Shown: positions 7,899 to 14,596 of the stretch, one piece after another
How the letters are laid out: each line of letters begins with the position of its first letter
How positions within the stretch are numbered: position 1 is the first letter of the stretch
From: Gracilaria caudata
Taxonomy: Eukaryota; Rhodophyta; Florideophyceae; Gracilariales; Gracilariaceae
DNA: 14,596 nt
Direction of reading: 5' to 3'
Assembly (NCBI GenBank): GCA_030374735.1
Contig: JASCIV010000677.1
Location: forward strand, 1-14,596
The notes under the pieces: generated by a model
Told to the model about the DNA's origin: nothing
Seen by the model: the letters and a program-made list of their open reading frames with translations, nothing else
Databases searched by the model: none
Program-made: the position numbers and the translations under genes

Positions 7899-9250
7899 CA
7901 GCGCTTCATGATCTTTTGAGACCCTTTGAGACCCGTCGGCGCTCTGGATGCTTTCTTGTTATGAACCGCAGGTACGGGCATGCAGATACAGCCGTTGGAA
8001 ACGCCCCTGTTACCAGGGTTTTTGAGGTGATAGATATGATTATCATCGAACGTCATAATGTATTAAAACTCTAGCTTCGTCGTTGCACATGGTCTTGTAT
8101 CGTAAGAGTTTGGGATGCAACTGTTCAGCTTTACCGTTAGCTCCGACAAGGATCAGAAAAGCTTCAAGTTCTTTCTTGCTTTCCGAAGCACAGTTACATA
8201 TCATCAACTTTCATCACAACATGCTACCATGTGTAAATGCTCGTACGGTGTATTCTCCGGGGTCTTCAGCCTGAGCTTTGCGAATTACAGAACTTAGACG
8301 AAAACCCCCCATTGCCTCCGGGGTAGATCTTGGTGCCACTTGTGCACTGAATCTGGTTCTTGATAGGAGCTTCTTCGTTGAAACCCCTGCAGAATCACCT
8401 ACGAAGGTAGTTTTGAGAAAGTGACAGATGTTCTTGCCCTGTACTTAAGGACTTCCCTCCGTCCAATAGGTCTAGCCAGCATCTTTTCCGGCAAAGGTTT
8501 TGTGATATCCGAATGACCCATGTAGGTAACAATGAAGGACAACACGGGGATATCCGCTCCCGATTGTGACACAAATAAGTCAGTCTGCTAAGTAATGACC
8601 TTCGCATCAATCCGAATGCTGCGGTTTGCCTCAGCGCATGGAAATCCTTTTGTTTCCGAACCTGAAACACACTCTGCGAATTCTAACGTTTTGCAACTGA
8701 AAGATAAGGATTGCTTTGGTGCGATTCAAGATTCTGCTCTAATTCTTCAACAACGTTATGCAGAAACGTTTCTGGCGCCCCCAGGACAAAAAGCATTTGC
8801 ATCCCGCCCGTCGGGGTGTGTGGCCTTTCTTGAGCAGGAAAAGACCAGGTGTTGGGGAGGGGCATACCGAGAAACAAGACATTTGAAAATAAAACCCAAA
8901 AGCCTCAGATGCTTTGAGTTCTTTTTTCTTTATGGATCAACAATGTTATTTATACTAGAGTTAGTTAAAGAATACACAAAGAGCATATAGGTTCCATTGG
9001 AACCGGCTGTTCGCCAGTGGAGTAGGCCTGAACAGTGACAGTAAAGGGTCAACATCAAACAATATGGCACAATGTTCTTATCGAGCAACGTGGCCGAAGC
9101 AATGGCAAAAAACCTCCTTGGTATTCCATAGAGCCGATCAAGTCATCAACCTTTCTCGACCCCTGAGGAGCGGATGAAGATGACAGGTTGATATCCCAAA
9201 ATCAATACCTTGAATATGAAGGTGCTGTACAACGAGTGGCAAAGTCACAT
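7899..9250. other. Convergent intergenic region, no gene seen
   Basis: This separates the 3' ends of the ABC1 kinase gene (+) and the Ala/Pro-repeat gene (-). The open frames here (for example 8595-8990 on + and 8395-8670 on -) are short, overlap on opposite strands, and show no domain, signal peptide or promoter. GC content falls visibly from about 7.9 kb onwards. A small GGTTCC-ATT-GGAACC palindrome lies at 8990-9004. I see nothing else in it. Confidence 0.5.
8062..8067 (+). terminator. Possible poly(A) signal ATTAAA of the ABC1K gene
   Basis: ATTAAA lies about 165 nt after the ABC1K stop codon, the commonest variant of AATAAA, in a locally AT-rich spot. The assignment rests on motif and distance only. 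Confidence 0.25.
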
Positions 9251-9661
9251 TTAGTTGAAAATGCTGAACAAGCCTCCAAAGTCAGACGGCGACGAAGCGG
9301 GGGCGTCCGGGAGCTCAGCACCAAATCCGACAGCGGCACCAGGGCCGGCGGCACCAACGGCAACATCTTCACCCTTCGCACCCACTGCACCAGAATCTTT
9401 GTTGGCAGCGGCGACAATAGCGTTGTCACCAGAGGCGGCACCAGCAGTTCCGTCGGCAAGAGAGAGAACAATGTCATCGCTCAAGATCGGAGCAGGAGCC
9501 GGAGCCGGAGCCGGAGCGGGAGCCGGAGCCGGAGCGGGAGCAGGAGCCGGAGCCGGGGCCGGAGCCGGAGCGTGAGCCGGAGGATAGCCGCTCGCAGTTC
9601 GGACGGTGACACCGTTGGCGACAGAGAAGAGGGCGATGGCGGCAAGAGTCTTGAAAACCAT
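9251..9661 (-). CDS. Small secreted protein with Ala-Pro repeat
   Basis: The protein has 136 aa, no intron, and a stop TAA at 9251. Residues 1-17 (MVFKTLAAIALFSVANG) form a signal peptide with a likely cut after G17. Residues 31-58 are 14 uninterrupted Ala-Pro pairs, a motif that in plants and algae is a target for proline hydroxylation and arabinogalactan addition. The rest (59-136) is rich in Ala, Gly, Val and Ser with scattered Asp and Glu, has no cysteine, and ends DFGGLFSIFN. I do not recognise a family. A cell-wall, mucilage or extracellular role is inferred from the signal peptide and repeat. The promoter looks real: TATTTAAG at 9799-9806, a CT-rich leader, and ATG in a good context (CAAAAATGG). 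The opposite strand is open too and encodes an Arg-Ser-rich frame, but that follows from the hexamer repeat. The gene stands alone in an AT-richer, gene-poor region. Confidence 0.8.
   Translation of the reverse strand: MVFKTLAAIALFSVANGVTVRTASGYPPAHAPAPAPAPAPAPAPAPAPAPAPAPAPAPILSDDIVLSLADGTAGAASGDNAIVAAANKDSGAVGAKGEDVAVGAAGPGAAVGFGAELPDAPASSPSDFGGLFSIFN
9489..9578. repeat. Hexanucleotide minisatellite coding for the Ala-Pro tract
   Basis: About 15 tandem copies of GGAGCC and close variants (GGAGCG, GGAGCA, GGGGCC, TGAGCC), with no interruption. On the minus strand they encode the Ala-Pro dipeptides. Most variants change only third codon positions, which suggests selection for the dipeptide, although variation in copy number by slippage is likely. 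Confidence 0.9.
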
Positions 9662-9798
9662 TTTTGTGAAGTTAGTGGGTTTAGCTGAGAAGAGAACGAT
9701 TGCGGAACTCGTCGAGTTGTTTGAGGTGGGTGTGGAGAAGAGAGAAGTTGCGCTTGATGATTGTAGAAGAGTAGAACGGATGGTGGGTGATGCTCGAG

Positions 9799-9806
9799 CT
9801 TAAATA
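9799..9806 (-). promoter_or_regulatory. TATA-like box of the Ala-Pro protein gene
   Basis: On the minus strand TATTTAAG lies about 140 bp ahead of the ATG at 9661 and is followed by a CT-rich leader. The arrangement matches the TATA boxes before the zinc-finger and malectin genes. Confidence 0.6.
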
Positions 9807-12261
9807 GAGTTCGGATGAGACACTCTCGATGAAAGAAAAGGTCAAAGGTGAGCACTGCGCCGAAGGTTCTCGGGAGTCTCTACAAGCAATGTACTACGAG
9901 CCCGAGCCACCATTCAGTGATATGGGGCAAGGGCATTGTAATCAGGGCTGTACATTGATCCTACCAAAAATGAATCCCTACAGCACCGCTTGACAATACT
10001 GATGACACACCCGAAGACTCTGTTTGCAGTTGATGGATGTCTGTATGGTGGGGCAGATTTCCAATCTACAAAACTTGACTCGCGCACCTCTGGAGTTCTT
10101 AAGATCGCGCTACGTAATGTTTCTCAAGGGATTTGAGTGAAGAAACAAATGCTAGTGTGCCATGCATTGGGCCATCGACTTGAAACTGGTGTGATGACGT
10201 TCAAAATTACTTGTTTTAGAAGACGTTCATTGCTCCGATGAGGTCAACATCGGTGGAGCTTCGGTCGAAGATGTTTGCAGCTTCTTATTCCTGGGCCCTT
10301 CTGAAGATACGTTCTTCATTGCCCAGCGGATAGTATACGATTGGGTTGTGAGTCGCACTGAAAGGGCACTGCTGTTTTGGAGCTCCACGTTCTAATAACG
10401 CTTACTTTAAAGCTGGGCCCAGACCCATGCGATATGACCAAGTGATTAGGTTAACTTCTGTAACGGCGCAGTGTACTAGCAATGTACAGGTCCCAGGCAA
10501 CTTCATAATGTTCTTTAGGTCTGTAATTTACGTGCCTCTATCTACGTGTCGTAAACCTAGCTTTGGAATAGAGATCTAGAAAGGACAGAGCCGAGAAACA
10601 AAGAACATGATTTGTCCAAAGCACAACGGTCAAGTAGAGGTCTTAATTCAAAGGTACTCAGTTGTGTATAAGAGAAGAGGCACCGGTCCATAGTTGTAAG
10701 CGACGTTTCTTTCTACAGCTGATTAAAGGTCTTGAGATGCTGCAATGATGCACTGATGTTTACAGAAGATAGGGACATTTGACGCTGTCGATGTTAGAGA
10801 ACGAGAACAAGATAACGTTATCTTGGTCAGAACGTGGTCCAAAAACCATTGCTGGACACTAGAAATGGCTTGCAGAGCATATACGAGGAAGGATCGAGAC
10901 GTGTATCCCGCTTGCGCCGTACCTTAGACACGTCAACGGCCCGGACTTTTTTGGACCAACAGAACTTTTCAATTACTGCATGTTTACGTTGCATGCAAAG
11001 ATGCGGAAGACTTCCTTCCGTTCGCGTACCCTTGTACGGAAATGAGAGCAAATCGCAAACCATGGAAAAATTGAGGAAAGTTTGAAGGTAAGCACAGGAA
11101 GGTAAGGCTAAAAAAGTGTTTTACATAATACAGCCTACATTCCTTACGTCGATAACCTCAAAAAACAAAGCGCTGCATGGCTATTTTTCTGGAAGAGCAA
11201 TACGAACGCATCCAGTTAAAACAAACATAGAACCAGATATTTAGAAGTTGAGAACGAGTCTGTTTCCATTGTTGGGGGCACTGAGGAGAAGCCGGGAGCT
11301 ACGACCAGCTCCCCCAACTCAAGATACTTACAGTCTTGTATTTTGCTACCAGCTGCCCAACAATACGTCGCTGTTGTTTGACAATAGGTCTGTCCAACAC
11401 GCAGTAAAGGAGAAAGGCCACGTAGAATGTAATGTACATGGATTGTCGGTAGATTGGGTCTTTGTCGGCAGTGTAGACGACGATGTTTGCAAGTCTTGAT
11501 GTGATCTTTTGGAATGTTGCATTTACTGTATGGGCGAGTGGAACATTCATCATGATGCTGTCGTTGTTGCAAAACGTTGTTGGGTGACACCTGTCATTCG
11601 ACAGTAAGGAGGGCGAGAACTTGTCAAACACTCGTTTTTGTTTACAATCCTTGCCCTTGACTCAGTTTGGAGAAGGAACCATACCCACGGTCACTGGGAG
11701 CGTCCTGAAACACTATTTCACCTATTTGGCCCAGCCTGAATGACACGTTTTGACATGCGTACAATCCAGATTTTGTCAATTCTCTGAACCACTACTATTT
11801 TGAGTTTTCAGGGCGCTCCCATTGGGTCTACATGAACATATGCCCCGAAAGTCCTGGAGCTTTTGGCATCACATAAACGCCGAGAAGAAGTACAAGCACC
11901 TCGAATTCTGTTCCAAGTAGTGCGCAACCATGACAAAGTAAAAAGTAATAAATCCTTACCTCCAAGACGAAGATAGTTATCTTAGAAGATAGCATCTTGA
12001 TACTGCTTGGATGTGTTTTTAGACACATTCCGAATAATTAATGCTGCCAGTATACTTAAAAAGCTGAAAGCTTCTTTTGGAGACAGTAGAGGCAGACTAC
12101 AGAACCACGTTACAATAAACGCTTTGAATGTGAGGAAGCCTCGCCATCTGCTCCCTTTACCAGACGGCAGAAGAGAAGTGAGCAAATGAACTTCAAAATT
12201 CAAAAAGTGTTGGTAAAGAGCAAATGAAAACGTCGAGCTCTTTGTTCTGCTACACCTATCG
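9807..12261. other. AT-richer gene-poor region
   Basis: Between about 9856 and 10827 neither strand has an open frame above 60 codons. Further on there are only short frames. One pair on the minus strand (11332-11553 and 11158-11280) could be joined by a 51-nt GT-AG intron to give about 114 aa, but it has no promoter or domain I recognise. An 18-bp perfect palindrome lies at 10808-10825. I see no transposase, reverse transcriptase or tRNA. Confidence 0.45.
10808..10825. repeat. Perfect 18-bp palindrome
   Basis: CAAGATAACGTTATCTTG is its own reverse complement with no spacer, the form of a dimeric protein-binding site. No gene start is nearby, and an occasional palindrome of this size may occur by chance. 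Confidence 0.6.
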
Positions 12262-12292
12262 GGAATCTGTCTAGAATGTCTAGACAGATTCC
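12262..12292. repeat. Inverted repeat, 14-bp perfect arms
   Basis: GGAATCTGTCTAGA (12262-12275) and its exact reverse complement (12279-12292) flank ATG. This is the first of a run of inverted repeats reaching to 12502. Confidence 0.85.
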
Positions 12293-12293
12293 T

Positions 12294-12314
12294 ACTGTCT
12301 AGACATTAGACAGT
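12294..12314. repeat. Inverted repeat, 8-bp arms
   Basis: ACTGTCTA (12294-12301) and TAGACAGT (12307-12314) with a 5-nt loop. It re-uses the TGTCTAGACA core of the neighbouring repeat at 12262-12292. Confidence 0.7.
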
Positions 12315-12352
12315 GTATTTAAATTTAAATATTTAAATACATATTTAAATAC
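12315..12352. repeat. AT-rich inverted and direct repeats of ATTTAAATAC
   Basis: GTATTTAAAT (12315-12324) is the reverse complement of ATTTAAATAC at 12331-12340, and the latter recurs directly at 12343-12352. The block is entirely A/T apart from the repeat ends and would melt easily. Confidence 0.75.
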
Positions 12353-12422
12353 TTGTATTTTCTTTCGGAAAAGAATACTCAGCCTTCAGCAAATCGGGTG
12401 TTGCAGATTTGCCACCAGGTAG

Positions 12423-12502
12423 AAACAAGGTATCTAAACCTGTTCTTATCCATCCATTTTTGTGAAAATGGATGGATAAGAACAGGTTTAGATACATTGT
12501 TT
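12423..12502. repeat. Long near-perfect foldback, 38 positions per arm, 4-nt loop
   Basis: Arms 12430-12460 and 12465-12495 are 31-bp exact reverse complements around the loop TGTG. Outside a single G/A mismatch (12429/12496) six more pairs follow (12423-12428 with 12497-12502), so 37 of 38 positions pair. Such length and perfection is far beyond chance. It could be a recent snap-back duplication, a foldback element, or the precursor of a small RNA. No reading frame explains it. Confidence 0.9.
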
Positions 12503-12534
12503 GATGCACCGACAATTGTTCGTGTTCATAAGTA

Positions 12535-12566
12535 GACAGATAGATAGATATATTCTATAGATATAG
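12535..12566. repeat. Short GATA/TAGA microsatellite
   Basis: Tandem GATA units (ACAGATAGATAGATATAT) merging into an imperfect TATAGATATAG, just downstream of the long foldback. It shares the 9-mer TAGACAGAT with the inverted repeat at 12279-12292. Confidence 0.6.
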
Positions 12567-13072
12567 ACGTTTGTATGTACAGAAGGAGAAAACTTCTTTG
12601 AACGGATTACGTCAGTGCCGGAATGAGGCATGGAGGACCCATCAAAGAATACGTCAGCGAACAACGCGATACTGGATTCAGTAGATAACGTTGTTGAGTG
12701 CAGCTTTTGGGCTACTAGTGTAGGGATTTCGCAATAATATTACTGGCGTTCTAGACGAATAGTTCAATGCAAGACAACGAGCGCTGGCCACACGAAGAAT
12801 GCCTAAAGGCAACAGGGAAGAATGCTGACGTAATCAACGAAGGGCTGCAGTGAATCAACCATGATGAACAATCAATAAAGGTTTACAGCGAGATAGATTT
12901 GTGCGGAAAGCGGAGCAGGCCTGAGACCGACGCAGGCATCATCCAATTTCCACCTAATTGCCAACGTACATGACAATGCTTTTTATGTTTCAAGTTTGTC
13001 CTCGTCAATCCAAAGCGCTCACTATTGATCTATTGATCTCCATCCACGACGCTACAGTATCCGCTATGCATA

Positions 13073-13093
13073 TTAAGATATACAGTATCTTAA
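13073..13093. repeat. Inverted repeat, 8-bp arms
   Basis: TTAAGATA (13073-13080) and TATCTTAA (13086-13093) around the 5-nt loop TACAG, in AT-rich intergenic DNA. It is small enough that it could occur by chance. Confidence 0.5.
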
Positions 13094-13337
13094 CACGGGC
13101 GGCTTCCAAGTTTTTTGCTGCGTGAGGCTACTAGTTAAATAATTGAGTATAAACAACACCAGAAGAAATATTGAGTGGAGGTATCTTTCCTTTCCCGGAG
13201 CGAGCACTTGCGAGTTGTGGCGTTCAAACATAACTCCTAGATAGAGTTTTTGCAATGATGTCATCGGGTCACCGCGAAGACCTTGCACTCTTGTAGACCT
13301 CATCTCCAGCCTAACTACCTTTGTAAAATGCTACCTC

Positions 13338-13360
13338 ACTTCGTAATACGAAGTTCGTAT
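13338..13360. repeat. Two overlapping short palindromes
   Basis: ACTTCGTA (13338-13345) and TACGAAGT (13347-13354) flank one A. The second half also pairs onward: ATACGAA (13346-13352) and TTCGTAT (13354-13360) flank one G. The two stems are mutually exclusive, since they share the middle arm. Confidence 0.6.
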
Positions 13361-13714
13361 ACTGTATTTGTAACGAAGAGCCTGTAGCATTACAGAAGGG
13401 TTATCCTGCAACAGCGTGACAGGCAACGCTTTTCGGTCACCGGCAACGAGGCGCGCGCTCGCTGCGCGGCTCGTGTATCGTCGTACCGCCTTGGTAGCTT
13501 TTCCACTGAGCCTGATGACCGAACTAGAGAGCTTCGGCAGCTCGCCATGTGTGCGCCGCCAGTTCTCGTATCGCAGCTTCTTTACCTTTGCTCCATGGTC
13601 GAATTTCTCTCCGCCACGCGCGCATCGCGCCAGTCACTTCTCATCCCCGAACCCCGTCCTCACCCTTATCCCTACTGCTACAGATTTCGCGCTCAGAGTC
13701 GTGTGCTGTGCCCG

Positions 13715-13722
13715 TATATAAG
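13715..13722 (+). promoter_or_regulatory. TATA box of the malectin-domain gene
   Basis: TATATAAG lies 110 bp before the ATG at 13825, in GC-rich surroundings and followed by a CT-rich leader. Confidence 0.7.
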
Positions 13723-13824
13723 CGCTACGCTTTCTGCTCGCACTCTTCAACATGCCTATCTCTCGCGATAAGTTGCTCGCGAGTCTTTTCTTTAGCCCTT
13801 CGTTTTCGTACGCTGGCTCTCGTC

Positions 13825-14596
13825 ATGCGTCCAATCCTCCTTTTCTGCACCGTGTTGGCGGTATGCCTATCGATTACCAATGCACAGGACTCTGTTCTAA
13901 TTGACGTCGGTACCAGTGGCGACCCGGCCGTAGCAGGCACTACCGCGTACTTTTCTTCCAGCTCCTTCTCTGGAACCACTTCCATTTCTGGTGGTGCATT
14001 CCAGACTGGACGAAGCGGTGCGGACTTTACGTACGCTTTTGACCTTCAACCTGGGGCGTACGACATCATCCTTGGGTTTGCAGAGTACACAAATGGCTTT
14101 TGCTCAGAGCCAGGCAAACGTGTGTTCAACGTCTATGTCAATGATGAGATCCAGATTGAGAGTCTGGATATCTTTGGCACTGTGGGCTGCTCCCAGGGTC
14201 TCGAAGAAAAGGTGTCTTCATCTGTTAGCTCTGTCATCACTGAACCAATTACTCTTCGTTTTGAGGCCATTATTGGTAGCGCAATCGTGAGCTACATCAA
14301 CATTGTCCCCAAACCAAATGGCTGTGTTTCGACATCAAGCACAGGTGGGCTTGCGAATGGCGAGGACCATGCGGCTCATGCCGTCCCGGGATCCTATCCA
14401 CCGCAAATCAATGCGAACTCTCCCAAGTCTTACGTCGATAGGGACGGTGACGGATTTCATGCAGTACGAATTGATGGCTTTGGCAGTCACACGCACTTCA
14501 TCGACGACGCAAACGGTATAGAGGGACGCATCACCGAGTACACCTGGTCCTTAGTAGAAACTGGGGAGGTTCTCTCTAAGCCTGTCTCTTATACAC
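13825..14596 (+). CDS. Secreted malectin-domain protein (partial, runs off window)
   Basis: 257 codons are visible and the frame is open to the edge. Residues 1-20 (MRPILLFCTVLAVCLSITNA) form a signal peptide, likely cut before Q21. Residues about 23-163 resemble a malectin domain: it opens with VLIDVGTSG, has YDIILGFAEYTNGFC and KRVFNVYVNDE in the middle, and closes with ITLRFEAIIGSAIVSYINIVP. C93, C122 and C167 may form disulfides. From about 190 a second module begins (QINANSPKSYVDRDGDGF, then VRIDGFGSHTH and ITEYTWSLVETGEVLS) that looks like a PKD-type Ig-like fold. Malectin domains bind glucose-type oligosaccharides, so an extracellular or cell-surface carbohydrate-binding role is inferred. 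The last 15 bases (14582-14596) match the Nextera adapter, so residues after K252 are probably not real. The true C-terminus and any membrane anchor are unknown. Confidence 0.85.
   Translation, partial: MRPILLFCTVLAVCLSITNAQDSVLIDVGTSGDPAVAGTTAYFSSSSFSGTTSISGGAFQTGRSGADFTYAFDLQPGAYDIILGFAEYTNGFCSEPGKRVFNVYVNDEIQIESLDIFGTVGCSQGLEEKVSSSVSSVITEPITLRFEAIIGSAIVSYINIVPKPNGCVSTSSTGGLANGEDHAAHAVPGSYPPQINANSPKSYVDRDGDGFHAVRIDGFGSHTHFIDDANGIEGRITEYTWSLVETGEVLSKPVSYT
14582..14596 (+). other. Probable Nextera/Tn5 mosaic-end adapter read-through
   Basis: CTGTCTCTTATACAC is identical to the first 15 bases of the Nextera transposase adapter read-through sequence (the reverse complement of the Tn5 mosaic end). 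It lies exactly at the window end. Residual adapter at a contig tip explains this better than native sequence. Confidence 0.85.

Larger units (their letters stand above)
12503..13714. other. AT-richer intergenic region upstream of the malectin gene
   Basis: I find no credible gene. It holds a GATA-type microsatellite (about 12535-12566), a TTAAGATA inverted repeat at 13073-13093 and overlapping palindromes at 13338-13360. GC content rises sharply near 13430, where the proximal promoter of the malectin gene appears to begin. The + frames there (for example 13416-13721) are chance frames in GC-rich promoter DNA. Confidence 0.45.

Noticed and set aside
8595..8990. 131-codon plus-strand frame
   Set aside because: It shows no domain, signal peptide or promoter, and frames on the other strand overlap it. 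Such a length is expected by chance in over 5 kb of non-coding DNA.
8990..9004. GGTTCC-ATT-GGAACC as a tRNA T-arm
   Set aside because: No acceptor, D or anticodon stem lies at the right distance on either strand.
9188..9688. Plus-strand frame with a long Arg-Ser (SR-protein-like) repeat
   Set aside because: It is the antisense of the GGAGCC minisatellite of the secreted Ala-Pro protein. The minus frame has a signal peptide, a TATA box and a good ATG; the plus frame has none of these.
10834..11085. 83-codon plus frame and 78-codon minus frame over the same DNA
   Set aside because: Both are open, neither has a recognisable feature, and the plus frame opens with GTG. I looked for retroelement motifs and saw none.
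12262..12600. Possible miniature inverted-repeat transposon
   Set aside because: I could not find matching terminal repeats around the whole cluster or a target-site duplication, so I keep it as a hairpin cluster only.
13338..13354. Resemblance of ACTTCGTA-A-TACGAAGT to loxP arms
   Set aside because: loxP has 13-bp arms and an 8-bp spacer; here the arms are 8 bp with a 1-bp spacer. The likeness is partial and probably chance.

Overview
The window looks like nuclear DNA of a photosynthetic eukaryote, most likely a red alga, though I cannot name the species. Three observations support this. Genes are closely packed, with few short GT-AG introns (two seen, 90 and 117 nt). TATA boxes lie 110-180 bp ahead of several start codons. 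Two neighbouring genes encode proteins of cyanobacterial/plastid families with N-termini that look like simple transit peptides (no signal peptide in front), as expected for a primary plastid. The window contains no bacterial operon, CRISPR array, rRNA or tRNA that I can recognise.

Layout: 1-1172 is a very GC-rich non-coding stretch ending in a TATA box. 1173-2297 (+) is a two-exon C2H2 zinc-finger protein. 2298-2984 is 3' flank. 2985-3890 (-) is a two-exon protein with about seven membrane segments and no family I recognise; a long homopurine tract lies just upstream. 4547-5524 (-) is a plastid-type HNH endonuclease-domain protein. It is divergent from 5886-7898 (+), a plastid ABC1/ADCK atypical kinase; the roughly 360 bp between them carry three CACGTG boxes and two CCAAT boxes. 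From about 7.9 to 13.4 kb the DNA is visibly poorer in GC and nearly gene-free. It holds one small gene (9251-9661, -) for a secreted alanine/proline-repeat protein, a cluster of strong inverted repeats at 12262-12502, and one doubtful spliced reading frame. At 13825 a secreted malectin-domain protein starts on the + strand and runs off the window end.

The last 15 bases equal the start of the Nextera/Tn5 mosaic-end adapter, so the right edge is probably a contig end with adapter read-through, and the last few codons there should not be trusted.

The genes do not form one pathway. The only functional pairing I infer is the divergent HNH/ABC1K pair, both likely plastid-directed. I see no convincing undescribed multi-gene system. 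The most unusual structure is the 38-position foldback (one mismatch) at 12423-12502 within a series of hairpins.
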